Positions 42,916 through 53,664 of a stretch of DNA of 64,000 nt are shown one piece after another. Under the pieces are notes generated by a model. The model worked only from the letters and a program-made list of their open reading frames with translations. It had not been told where the DNA came from and made no database searches. The stretch is from Rhizoclosmatium globosum (taxonomy: Eukaryota; Chytridiomycota; Chytridiomycetes; Chytridiales; Chytriomycetaceae), in NCBI GenBank assembly GCA_002104985.1, contig MCGO01000053.1, positions 186,001-250,000 on the forward strand, in the 5' to 3' direction. Position numbers and translations under genes: made by a program. The first letter of the stretch is position 1; each line of letters starts with the position of its first letter.

Positions 42916-43257
42916 ATGACTACAGCACCATACACAGAAGACGCCAAGAGACCATTGGGAGCTGAGCCAATTGTTGATGTATGTTCCTTTCGTTTATCAA
43001 CTTTCCGTAGTTATTGAGTTTGATAACAGCCAGCCACAATTGAAGTCGTCAAGCCAGTTAGCTCGACTACTGATGCCACTGAAGCTGCTTCAAGCAAAAC
43101 ATTCTCCATTGGGAAAGCTAAAGTAACTGTTGGAGACTTCTCTGAATCTGCAGGAGACAAGCCAACTGGCGTACCAGCGGATGGAAATGACAGCGAAGCG
43201 CCGTCAGGAAAAACCTTTTCCATTGGGAAAGTCAAAGTGACGGTTGGAAAGTTCTAG
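42916..43257 (+). CDS. small soluble protein with KTFSIGKxKVTVGxF repeats
   Basis: MTTAPYTEDAKRPLGAEPIV, intron (gtatgt...ataacag), PATIEVVKPVSS, then KTFSIGKAKVTVGDF and, after a polar linker, KTFSIGKVKVTVGKF and stop. Two near-perfect 15-residue repeats and no membrane block. It looks like a derivative of the 42232 gene in which the terminal VTxGKF element was duplicated and the membrane part lost. Confidence 0.68.
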
Positions 43258-43353
43258 GATGGATTATGATTTTTGAGATGAAGTTGGTAAAGTCAATAAA
43301 ACCAAGTTAAGTTATAAGAAACTCATTGAAAATCGAAGAGACTAGCTCCGACG

Positions 43354-43782
43354 ATGGATGCATCCATGATATCCGAACCACTGTCGATAGACAGCTTCAT
43401 ACCTCCATTGAGTGTTAGAGAGAGCCAGCAGATCCAATTTGTACCCACTCATGAACTGAATACTGCACTCAATCAATCTATCCAGCCATTACCTCCAACA
43501 TATCCAAATCCGGATTCATCTCTCTTCCAGACACCACCAATAGTAAAGACTGAGACCGTGGTTGTGGAGTTGGGTGATGCCCGAGTGCCAACGCCACAAC
43601 CTCCGATAATAGTTCCGAAAATAAGGACCGCTTGCTGTCTTATTGATCTTTTGATCTTTCTGATTGAATTCGTGATTACTGTGTCGTTCGTGTTGGTGGG
43701 ATGCATCGTCGGATGGGGTCCGACAATGTGTATAAAGTATTGTGGAAGAATCCGATGTTCGCTACGAATACCAGTTTCTTAA
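43354..43782 (+). CDS. KIR...LIE membrane-block protein, copy 3
   Basis: MDASMISEPLSIDSFIPPLS, QPLPPTYPNPDSS (a PPTY motif), VKTETVVVELGDARVPTPQP, PKIRTACCLIDLLIFLIEFV, ITVSFVLVGCIVGWGPTMCI, CGRIRCSLRIPVS. Intronless, 142 residues. Conserved with 41390 and 42232 in the VVVELG segment and the KIR...LIE block, but GFWP is changed to ACCL. Confidence 0.7.
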   Translation: MDASMISEPLSIDSFIPPLSVRESQQIQFVPTHELNTALNQSIQPLPPTYPNPDSSLFQTPPIVKTETVVVELGDARVPTPQPPIIVPKIRTACCLIDLLIFLIEFVITVSFVLVGCIVGWGPTMCIKYCGRIRCSLRIPVS

Positions 43783-43848
43783 ATATTCCAATCGAAATCA
43801 ATAAAGTTGGCAACTGAGATCATATTTTGACCATTTTGATTATGGCTG

Positions 43849-44981
43849 ATGGAAGACTTTGCCAATCGCCCAACGTCGATTATGGTGGACGTTGAAACCA
43901 TCGATAAGGTTATATTAAATTCTTTGGCAAAGCAAGAAGTATCTTTTCAAGGGGTTTTGTTGCATCACCATTATTTTAGTGTGCAACTCTCAAACCCGGC
44001 TTCACCCACCGTTCCAAATCACTGGATATGCAACCTCAGCCATATACCCAAGAATATTTACCCCCGAAAGCTTTCGCTGAGAATGGCCTGGAGCCAGATC
44101 AAACTCAAGACATGAACCCCGCCAAACGAAACATTGTTTGGGCCGATGATGCGGGAAACACTCTTGACGCCTTCAAAACAGAGTCTTCTGCGTCTGTTTC
44201 CGAGGGTGGCAGTGAGGAAGACACCCGAAAACCGACAGAAGTACCTCCTCTTCTGCAGCCCAATATCATTGGCAATCAACAGTTACAGCCCGAAGCAAGC
44301 AATAAGATTGATGACTTGATGGACTGGAGGATGGATAAGATATTAGGTGCGTTTCTCTTGATTCGCAATGTGTGGGATAGCTCGTTGATGGGAGTGAGTG
44401 CGCTGCCAATTTGCTGATTGTCAATCAACGGCAGGTCTGCCAGGAACCCGGAGCTCTTCTGTTTACACATATAACCAAAAGACCGACACGTGGTCATCTA
44501 GCTTTTTATTGTTGCTTGCACAAGGGACGGACGCATCTGGCTTGTTCCTGTGTTTGAACGAAAAGTCAAGGCCTCTCTCTCTTTTCCGGATTACTTCGCA
44601 TGTTATTCTGGATGTTGGAGAAATGGTTGATAATGCGACAAAAAAGATACTTTATGTCTGGGAGGTCAAAACGAATGATCGAGTTTGGAGGTTTGACATG
44701 TTTTTCTTAATTGGGCTTGTGCTGTTATCACTGATCGTACCTCCATGATAAGGATTGCTACAGAAACTGAGGAACGCAGGAATCGATGGTGTTCGTGGAT
44801 TTATGACGCTGTAGAATTGTGCAAGAAGCAGCAACCATCCGAACCAGTGGTAGACGCGACTCCAACAACGCCTTCTGCAACAGAGACTCCGACTATGACA
44901 CGTAGTTTAAGTGCACGGATAGGGAGAATGCGATCACTGAGTGCAGGGGCTTTTGCAAGATGGGCGCGGAGGACAGGATAG
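43849..44981 (+). CDS. PH-domain protein
   Basis: Exon 1 MEDFANRPTSIMVDVETIDK, intron (gttata...tttag), CATLKPGFTHRSKS, MQPQPYTQEYLPPKAFAENG, then WRMDKIL, intron, GLPGTRSSSVYTYNQKTDTW, SRPLSLFRITSHVILDVGEM, KILYVWEVKTNDRVWR, intron, IATETEERRNRWCSWIYDAV. The last blocks are the beta strands and C-terminal helix (invariant Trp) of a pleckstrin-homology domain, which binds phosphoinositides or proteins at membranes. The tail LSARIGRMRSLSAGAFARWA is basic. All splices keep frame. Confidence 0.75.
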
Positions 44982-45040
44982 AATATAGAATAGATGAAGG
45001 CAATGATGTATTTATGAAAGGGGGATAATTAAAAAGTCTA

Positions 45041-46657
45041 TTACGATTCTTCCGCTTTCGAGTTAACTCGTATATCCGAAAGGAGCATGGCGACGATATC
45101 AATATGCCCTTGATCCGCAGCAGCAGTTAAAGCTGCGTTTTTACAGGCACTTGGGTCCACACGGTGGTCTGCCATAAGAATAGAAACGACATCGATATGC
45201 CCCTTTTCTGCAGCTGTTCGTATTGCGCTGTTGTCGAGCACACTTGGATCCACCCGTGAATCTGTCAGAAGTAAGGAAACAACTTCGGCGTCCCCATTTT
45301 CAGACGCTACTCGAATCGGTAAATTGTCGTCTACATTTGGATCGACTCGTGCATCGCCTGATTCTAGAAGTAGTCTTATCACACCGGCAGAACCACGGTT
45401 TGCGGCCGTACAAATTATGGCATTATTATCCGCTGAAGGGTCGACGCGGGGGTCAGACAGAAGAAGAGAGATCATTTCTAGATTTTCGGTATCACATGCT
45501 TGAGATAAACATGTGTTATTGTTGAGACTTGGATCAAAACGGACATCTCTTATTAGAAGCTTAAGGATGGGAATCTGGAGGAATCGATAAGCTAAACCAT
45601 AAAAGGAAGAAGAATTTACATTTTCTGAGCGAATAGATCGAATAATGCAGTCTGTTGAAGCATCGGCGGAAATAACTAAGGGCAGCGTAAGAAGTAAAGC
45701 GCCCAAAGGTTCAGATTCTGATGAACAAGAAATTCGTAAAGCAGCATTATCATCGACAGATGGTTCAATTCGAAGATCGTTGAGGAGTATTGTCGCAATC
45801 TCAACGTTTCCCTCCGAACATGCGACTTTCAGTGCACTGTTATCCAACTCGGTAGGATCCACGCGCGGCTGGGACAATAAAAACTCAACAACGGACAAGT
45901 GACCTTCTTGCACAGCGATTCTTAGAAGCCCATTTGAGAAATCGACAGAGGGATCCCTTGCTAGCTCTTCCAACACTTTTAGATGGCCCATTTTTGTTGC
46001 TGTAAATGCTGCATAGTTTGCTTGAGAGCGTGCATCTACCCTAGGGTCACTCATCAAGACTTTGACCACACGATAGTGACCATACAGAGCTGCCATTCGA
46101 AGAGGTTCATTAACGTTCGCTGACGGATCAACATCCGGGTGTGTAATAAGCAACCGAGCAAGATTGCTGAATCCTAATTGGCAAATAGTGCGAAACACGT
46201 AGCAGTTGTTTGTTTTGAGATGGTTAAATCCGATAGGTCCAGGCTCTTCAAACAGATTGAGCATTACAGCCTCGTCTTTCCACTTTCCGGCCCATTTAAA
46301 TAGATCGGCGAATGGCATCTTTTGCCAGTTTGACAGGTCGTCACGTTTCAGTGTCAAGAGCACTTTCGCAGCCATCGAAGCAGTATGGACGTCGCCGCTT
46401 AGTCGAAGCAGCATTGAATTGGTCGGAAAGAGTATTCGCTGGTGAAAGAGGGCTGCGATATAGGCGATGGGGTATTTGGTGTTTGGGGGTAACCAGTGGA
46501 AGACTTTGAGAAAGTGCTGTTGGATGTGCCGCCGTGCAAACACGACGTCGTTCAAGATTGTGTACCATTCCTTGTTGACTAAGAGTGCTGTGTGGACACT
46601 GGAGAGAGGTAGAAAGGCAAACACGCTCTGCTTGAGTTCAGTAGGCAATATCTGCAT
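45041..46657 (-). CDS. F-box/ankyrin-repeat protein
   Basis: Intronless, 538 residues. N-terminal F-box-like MQILPTELKQSVFAFLPLSS. From about residue 160 there is a series of about ten ankyrin repeats with the recurrent unit GHIDVVSILMADHRVDPSAx and similar. The repeats have a strong family-specific R-V-D-P-S consensus at the beta-turn. F-box/ankyrin proteins recruit targets to SCF ubiquitin ligases; the partner is unknown. Intact, unlike the short relative at 1566-2071. Confidence 0.8.
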   Translation of the reverse strand: MQILPTELKQSVFAFLPLSSVHTALLVNKEWYTILNDVVFARRHIQQHFLKVFHWLPPNTKYPIAYIAALFHQRILFPTNSMLLRLSGDVHTASMAAKVLLTLKRDDLSNWQKMPFADLFKWAGKWKDEAVMLNLFEEPGPIGFNHLKTNNCYVFRTICQLGFSNLARLLITHPDVDPSANVNEPLRMAALYGHYRVVKVLMSDPRVDARSQANYAAFTATKMGHLKVLEELARDPSVDFSNGLLRIAVQEGHLSVVEFLLSQPRVDPTELDNSALKVACSEGNVEIATILLNDLRIEPSVDDNAALRISCSSESEPLGALLLTLPLVISADASTDCIIRSIRSENVNSSSFYGLAYRFLQIPILKLLIRDVRFDPSLNNNTCLSQACDTENLEMISLLLSDPRVDPSADNNAIICTAANRGSAGVIRLLLESGDARVDPNVDDNLPIRVASENGDAEVVSLLLTDSRVDPSVLDNSAIRTAAEKGHIDVVSILMADHRVDPSACKNAALTAAADQGHIDIVAMLLSDIRVNSKAEES

Positions 46658-46725
46658 TTAGAACAGAAAAGAAAGAAAGAGAGAAAGATTAAGTAGACAT
46701 AATAACTATATTATTTCTTATGAGG

Positions 46726-48646
46726 CTAGGCTTTTTGATGGATAATACGCTTAGGCCAAATAAAGGGAAGCAATGTCAAACTCCCAAATACAAACACTGA
46801 AGTGCTCAAGATTGCTGTTTTGTACGCTTCATTGAACCCTCCTTTCAACTGATCAACTGCCAACGAAAATAGCGCTCCTTCTGATGTCGTAATTCCTGCC
46901 TTCTGCGCCGAGAATTCCAGTAGTTTTGCCAAGGAAACATATTGAGAAACTCCAACTGAGTATCCTTCACCAACAATCACTTCAATCGCCTTATGAAGCT
47001 CAATAGAGTTATTCGTCTTGTCCACCAAAATATTGTTCAACAGAGATCCAGTAAGGGATACGCCAACGTTACTAAAATAGATTAATTGTCCATTCATTCG
47101 ATAAACGTAATAGACGCTTACATTCCAACCGCGAAAGCACTGACACACACAGCAGTTGCTATCGGAATCAATTCCTTTGGTGCACCGATGGGTAGAATTG
47201 AGATGCGAAGCTGGAATATCGCGCCCATTCCGATTCCAAAGAGTAAAGTTGCAAAGATAGTTTGCCATAATAACGTATTCTTCGTGAACTGTGACACCAT
47301 TGCCACAGTTCCGATGAAAAAGAGGGGTCCAATTATGAAGAAACTGATGTAATGATCTATAAATTCGTTTGAGTAAGCGATTTGTCGCGTTAGCATCAAG
47401 TTACATACTTTTTCGGGAGAGAATGGCACCAGAAAGGATTGTTACAATCACATAGCTAAAACAGGTTCCAGCGTAAATTCCTCCGACTTCAATGGAGCTG
47501 TAGCCCAAGATGAACTCAAGGAGAAGACTAGTACAGCACTGTTAGCAGAATACTCTTAATCATCACAGCTTTACAAACCCATAATAGAAAATAAACGAAT
47601 TCGCAAACGCTCCTAAAAAGAAAGAGATCCCAATTGAAGCGGCAGTAAACGGAGACTTGAACAGGGACAACGGAACAATCGGATCGGAAGCAGCTCGAGA
47701 CTCGATGTAAACGAATGCAAGGACACCCAAAAAGCTCAGAACGAATAGAACAATCACTTGAAAAGAGTTCCAAGCCCACGTAATACCTCCAATCAACAGA
47801 GGGATATTGAAAGCAAACATCGTAAACAGCAGAACAATTGCACCAAGAAAGTCAACGTTCTTTAGCTTCTGTAATATGCTCCCCTCTGGCTTTGGAATAT
47901 TGAATGAGACTAGAAGTACTAAGAACGCGAGGAATCCAACGGGTAAGTTGATGTAGAAGCACCAGCGCCAGTTCAAGCTGTTTGTGAACACACCGCCAAG
48001 AAGCGGGCCGAGAAGGTTTCCAAGGCCCACGGCGACACCCAGGAAAGACATGAATTTTGCTGCCATCATTATTAAGTTAATTAATGAGAGCTGTGCACGG
48101 AAGTAAAGGACTCACTGCGTTCCTTGGTGTTTGTGATATCACCAATAATGATGTATGATAGTGGCATCATAGATCCACCTCCAATACCTGCAATAGCTCT
48201 TCCCAGAATCAAAACTTCCATGGAACCAGCCACGGCGCAAATAAGGGACCCAATGTTGAAAAGCGTCAAAGCTGCAAGAAATATATACTTCTTGGAAAAG
48301 ATGATTGCAAGCTTTCCGTTCCTAAAATCAAAATTGTAAATTCGGTTGTAGATTCGTTATTAAGTCCTTACACGATTGTAAACGGTGCGGATGTGAGGAA
48401 GAAAGCTCCGAGCCAGGGTAACAGCTTTTCGTTACCCAAGTCTCCAAGAATCGATGAAAGGGCTGGAGAGATGATTGCGTTGTCCAGACTGAACATAAAG
48501 ACGCCTAGTAGGAGGCTTGTATAGACTAGTCGGAATTGGATTGGTGTCAGTGGAACAGCAGGATCATCGTCAACAGGTTTCGATAAGTCTGAGCTTGTCA
48601 CTGCAATAGCGTAGGTTTCTTGTATAACAAGCTCTTCTTTTGGCAT
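46726..48646 (-). CDS. MFS exporter, DHA2-like (14-span type), copy 1
   Basis: Start MPKEELVIQETYAIAV. Helix 1 has FMFSLDNAIISPALSSILGD; then GRAIAGIGGGSMMPLSYIII (motif C-like region before helix 5), GVAVGLGNLLGPLLGGVFTN, LNWRWCFYINLPVGFLAFLV, ITWAWNSFQVIVLFVLSFLG, and C-terminal FNEAYKTAILSTSVFVFGSL. Six or so exons with short introns, all in frame. The NWRWxFYINLP and GGxxGPLLGG segments are hallmarks of proton-coupled drug/polyol-type exporters. Substrate unknown. First of three co-oriented paralogs. Confidence 0.88.
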
Positions 48647-48873
48647 TTTTATGAGGGATTTGTGAAAGGGATATGGGTTGCTTGGTTTTGTGGGTGGTAC
48701 TGCACTCACTTGAGCTAGCCTCAAACGCCACCACATTTGGGGCTGTTTGTCAACATCTCTACAAAAACGATGCGTCTCTTTTCAAATTGGCTTTTTCTTA
48801 ATTTCTCACAAACATTCAACTGTATTCGTTTACTGAATCTTCTTTTAACAACTCGTCCATCAAAAATACCGCA

Positions 48874-51082
48874 CTACTTTTCAATCTCCAAAGAATCCAA
48901 CACCTTGATCAATCGTTGCATACCAACCTCCAACACATCGAGAGGAAGAGAACAAACCACACGGAACATTCCTCTTTGCTCATCATGTCTCAAATCACAG
49001 TAAAACGCATCTGCAGGCGCAATATACACACCATTGTCAATCAAATGATGGAACAGAGCAAGAGACGGCGTTTCCTTCTTTGAAACGGACGGAGTAAGAG
49101 AAGGGTGCGAAAGGTATCGCACGAGGTTGATCCACATGCAGATTCCAGCTTCTGGTTGAAGGTACGGAATAGAACGGGAGTCTAGGTGGCGTTGGACGAG
49201 AGTAAAAGAGGCTCGAAGACGCATATGGTTTAACGTGATGAAGTTGTCAACGCGCGGGAGGGAGGAGAGGAAGCTTGTCAAGGCTGCGTCCAGGGATTGA
49301 GAGATTGAGTGGAAGTATACTAGTTCACGATAGGCGCGCATGAATTGCGGGTTGCGGGAACTAATTAGAGTGAGGTAAGATATTCCTATTGGTCGCGGCT
49401 CTTTTGCTCTGTCCTACTCCCTTCTTTTACCATGCTCAATCCGCTCGCTAATCACCCAATAGGTTTACATTTTCTTCGCTACGCTCACACTTCACGTCAC
49501 TTGCCGATAATTTTGTATTCATGTTCGCTTCGCTACGCTCACACTTCTTTTTCTTTGTTCGCTTCCCTCACACTTCACTTCACTTGCTTGCCCCACTCGC
49601 TCATAATCCGATGGGTTTTTGCATTCATGGTCGCTTCGCAAAAGTTTGTTCGCTGCGCTCACACTTTACTTAACTTGCTCGCTCCGCTCGCTATACATCC
49701 TTCTTCGCTCGCTATTACCCAATGATTTTGTATTCATATTCACCTCGCGAATTTAACTTGCTCGCTCCGCTCGCTATTCACCCGATGATTTTGCATTCAT
49801 GTTCGCTTCGCGAAACTTCGTTCGCTACTCTCACACTTTTTTTTCTTTGTTCGCTGCGCTCACACTTTACTTAACTTGCTCGCTCCGCTCGCTATTTATC
49901 CTTCTTCGCTCACGATTCACCCGATGGATTTGTATTCTTGTTCGCTTCGCGAAAGTTCGTTCGCTACGCTCACACTTCTTTTCTCTTTGTTCGCTACGGT
50001 CACACTCTTTTTACTTTGCTCGCTTCGCTCGCTATTCCTCCTTATCCGCCTGTTTCCACGCGAAATCCAGACTCTTTCGCAACCCTTCGGGTGCTCAGTT
50101 GGCTTCCGTTCGTTCGAGCACACCCGTTCGACATTCCTTCGCTCGTTCCTCGCTCAGTCATGATCTCACTTAAACATACATGATAACAGCGGCACGCTGA
50201 CCATTCATACAAAAGTCCTTTGAAAAGCTCCAAATGACATGAACAAGGTCCTTCCGAATGACATCCTCTCCGACCTCAAGAGCACTCAAAAACTTGTTTT
50301 GCGCATCCAAATTCCAGACCGAGAAGGCATAGACTTCATCGACAATGACATGCAAGTTCTTTGAGTTTGCCCATTTGAGGTAGGCGAGGAGAGTGTCACG
50401 CGGGATGATGCGACCGGAAGGGTTGCCAGGGTTTGTAAGCAGCAACGCCTTGATACGCGGGTCCTTGTCGAGAGCATTGTTGAGTTGATTGATAGAGGGG
50501 TATTCCTCAATGTTGCGCTTTACTCTCTTTGAGGGACTAATAACCTCCGAATTTGACAGGTTATCAAGTGGGTTCACGGTGACAAAACGCAGTCCGGACG
50601 AGGCCTCGACATCGCGTCCAAACGAGCCGTAGACCGGGCCCGGCGACAAAATTGCGTCGCCTTCATCGCCGACGATCTGGGCAGCGCACGACGTGAGCGG
50701 CGTTGCTCCGTTTGCGATTGCGAGTTGGTCTGGATTCAATTTAAAAGAAGGAGAAAGGGAAAGGCGGTGGTTGAAGAGTGCCGCGATGTTCGTGCGCAGG
50801 GAAAGGGTGCCGCGGTAGAGCCCTGGTTGGTTGGTTGGTTCTTGTCTTTGAGAAAGAAAGTACTAGAAACTACACTAAGTTACCATAGGGAAGGTGGCTC
50901 GGTGCTGCCCGCAGTGGAAGCAGTTCAATCACTTCAGAGTCCATCAACTTGTTCTCGGCTCGTCCAAGGTTCACTATCCCATTGCGATTCGTCTCGGAAT
51001 ACGGATTGGCGGCGGCGGCATCGGCTCCAGCTCCGAGAACGGACGGTCGCGATATGTTGGCAAGTGCTCGGCGTGACAGCAT
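48874..51082 (-). CDS. PLP-dependent class I/II aminotransferase (ACC synthase-like)
   Basis: Exon 1 MLSRRALANISRPSVLGAGA, NPYSETNRNGIVNLGRAENK, then GLYRGTLSLRTNIAALFNHR, NGATPLTSCAAQIVGDEGD, SPGPVYGSFGRDV, ALLLTNPGNPSGR, VIVDEVYAFSVW and the PLP-Lys motif SFSKDFCMNGQR. After an 819-nt intron (49361-50179), RNPQFMRAYRELVYFHSISQ, EAGICMWINLV and the substrate Arg region RGMFRVVCSLPLDVLEVGM. Fold type I; the order is closest to 1-aminocyclopropane-1-carboxylate synthase-like enzymes of fungi, whose true activity is often transamination. It lies between MFS genes on the same strand. Confidence 0.85.
49361..50179 (-). repeat. 819-nt intron filled with a diverged tandem repeat
   Basis: Donor gtatgt and acceptor taattag on the minus strand restore the aminotransferase frame. 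Inside, on the plus strand, ctcgctccgctcgctatt-like units recur near 49440, 49679, 49760, 49879 and 50019. They alternate with tcatgttcgcttcgcgaaa and ttcgctacgctcacacttc blocks, with a period of roughly 80-135 bases. The motifs are small palindromes (cgcttcgcg, gctccgctcgc). Confidence 0.8.
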
Positions 51083-51225
51083 TTGTTGTCAAATTAAATA
51101 AGTTCATTGGCTGCTGCTTCCCGTGTCTTCAATCAGTCAAATTAAGCGAAAAAGATATGGCACTGAATATAAAATGTATTTTTATACTACTATAACAAAT
51201 GCGGTAAATGAGGCCTTTTTTCTAT

Positions 51226-53176
51226 TCACGCCATCACAGCTTGTTTGGACTTCTTGGGCCAAATCACTGGGACCAACAAGAGAATACCTGCAAGATACAC
51301 CAAGTGACTCAAATACGCATACTTGAATGCATCGTTGAATCCACGCTTCAATTGAGTCAATGCGACTTGAACAGCTGTTGAATTACCAGAAGAACTTAAC
51401 TGTGCCTCCAACACTTTGGCAAGTGTAATGTACTGCGAAACAGTCACCTCAATTCCATTTTGTTGCAGCATATCAATGGCTGTGTGGAGTTCTGCGACAC
51501 CATCTGTCTTGGACACAAGCACGTTGTTCAAAATGGTTCCAGTGATTGAAATGGCAACGTTTCTTTTGAATTAAATAGATAAGATTATGACAGAATTTAT
51601 ACACAGTACTCACGCTCCGACAGTGAAAGAGCATGAGGCGATTCCTTGAGTAATGGGGATGAATTCTTTGGCTACCTGGAGTTGCATGGCAGTTACACGC
51701 GTAGTGGAAATCAATCCAGCTGCTATTCCTAGGATCACCAGACTGATGATTAGCTGGGCCATGTCTGTAGCTTCAGTGAAAGTTGCAACCCAAACTGTAG
51801 AAATGATCCACAGAATAGGCGAGATGATGAAGAAAGAAATGTAATGCCCTGTTTTTTAGAAAGGTGCGGTGAGAAAGTATAGTGAACTATCAACTATATG
51901 CATTACCTCCTTTCGAAATGATGGCTCCACTAATTATGGTAAAGAGAATGTAGCAGGTACAAGTCACAACATTGATACCTCCGGTTTTAACAGCCGAGTA
52001 ACCGAAAATAAACTCCAATAGAAGGCTGATCATCAATAAAATACGGTCACGTTAGATTGAAATGTTACCACAATCAAAGACACTCACGCAAAGTAAAATA
52101 AGTATGAACTCAACGCGGCACCGAAACAGAATGAAATCCCTGCTGTCGCTGTAATCCACCGCTCTTTGAATATCGCAGGTGGAAGCATAGGATCTCTCGC
52201 ATAATAAAACTCAATCCACAAAAACACCACTGCCCCAATCACGCTCAACACAAACAACGAAATAACTTGCGGCGAGTTCCACGACCACGTAGTCCCACCC
52301 AATAAAATCGGGATATTGAAACACATCAACGTCATAAGAAGCGTAATTGCTCCGAGGATGTCCAAGTTTCGAGGATCTGGCTTCTCAACGGATGGAAGGT
52401 TCAAGCTTGTCGCGATGAAGACGAAGGCGATTAATCCGAGAGGAAAGTTGATGTAAAAACACCATCTCCATTTCAGGTATTGGCTGACAAGTCCACCCAA
52501 GAGTGGACCTAGGATACTCCCGATTCCCATCACTGCACCCAAGATTGCATTGTATTTCGCTATGTAAACCTTCGATTTAGTTTTTTCCTTCCCCTCGCTT
52601 TAAGAAGATACAGAGGGTGGTTATTCTTACCTCGACTCTCAGCCGCCGTCATCTCCGAAATCGCGATATATGACAGAGGAAGGAATCCTCCGCCGCCAAT
52701 CCCCGCGACAGCTCTCCCAACAACCAACACCTCCATAGAAGGTGCAACAGCGCAAACCAGCGATCCACTCAAAAAGAGCGTAAGCGCGACAAGGAATACG
52801 TGTTTCTTGGAGACAAGCATCGAGACTTTACCATACCTGTAATAAAAACAATGAATGAAAGGAAAGAGAGGGAGGAGGAGGAGGAGGAGGAGGGCTCTTA
52901 CATGATTCCAAACGCTGCTGACGTAAGCATGTACACTCCAAGCCAGGGCAAAAGCGTTTCCTTTCCTAAATCGGAAAGAATAAGGGAGAACGCAGGGGAC
53001 AGAATCGTTCCGTCGAGACTGTGGAGGAATACTGCGCTTAGAAGACCCGTGTAAGCGAGTATGAATTGGGTTTGTGTGAGTGCGTTTGAGGAATTGGAGT
53101 CCTGGGTTTGGGGTTCTTGGAGGGGAATTGTTTCTTGAGACTCGAGGATAATGGTGGAAGTGTTTGGAGAACGCAT
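51226..53176 (-). CDS. MFS exporter, DHA2-like (14-span type), copy 2
   Basis: MRSPNTSTIILESQETIPLQ; helix 1 VFLHSLDGTILSPAFSLILS; GRAVAGIGGGGFLPLSYIAI; GAVMGIGSILGPLLGGLVSQ; LKWRWCFYINFPLGLIAFVF; TTWSWNSPQVISLFVLSVIG; C-terminal ISITGTILNNVLVSKTDGVA and KYAYLSHLVYLAGILLLVPV. The D in helix 1 and the WRWCFYIN box are kept. The first intron contains a (GGA)n purine run at about 52862-52891. Same architecture and intron pattern as copies 1 and 3. Confidence 0.9.
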
Positions 53177-53664
53177 TTTTCGGATCTGAGTTCTTGATAT
53201 TATGAAAAGGATTAAATATTTTTTCCGCAATTTATGGAGATGCCGAATTATCTACCACGTAGGTTTTTGACTGTATCTGTTTCCCCATGATATTCGCCAA
53301 GATGACAAGCCGATCGCCATAATTCAGAGGTATCTGATTGGATCCTTGCCGTTCCGTTCCCATGCTCCAAGAAAGAGAATTAGATAACGTCATGTTCACT
53401 ACAACTGGCTTACGCAACTTAATTCAATGGCCAAATTATAGAAACTTACAATAAAAGTTCTTAAAAGCATCGCATAAATCGGCTCTCCATTATCAGGGAT
53501 ATTTCGCTCGAGCGGTTGATTGGATCAGCGATGAATGGCAACTTAGATGAGTTTCAAGACCATTTGTTGCACAGTCCGCATGCTAGTCCACAAGAAGAAA
53601 AAAACGGAACACTAATTCACGGAATTATCTTTATAGCAACGCTTGTAAGAACAAATATATATAT

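Noticed and set aside
49361..50179. Apparent insertion disrupting the aminotransferase gene
   Set aside because: Canonical gtatgt and taattag ends on the minus strand rejoin the frame exactly, so it is an intron containing repeats.
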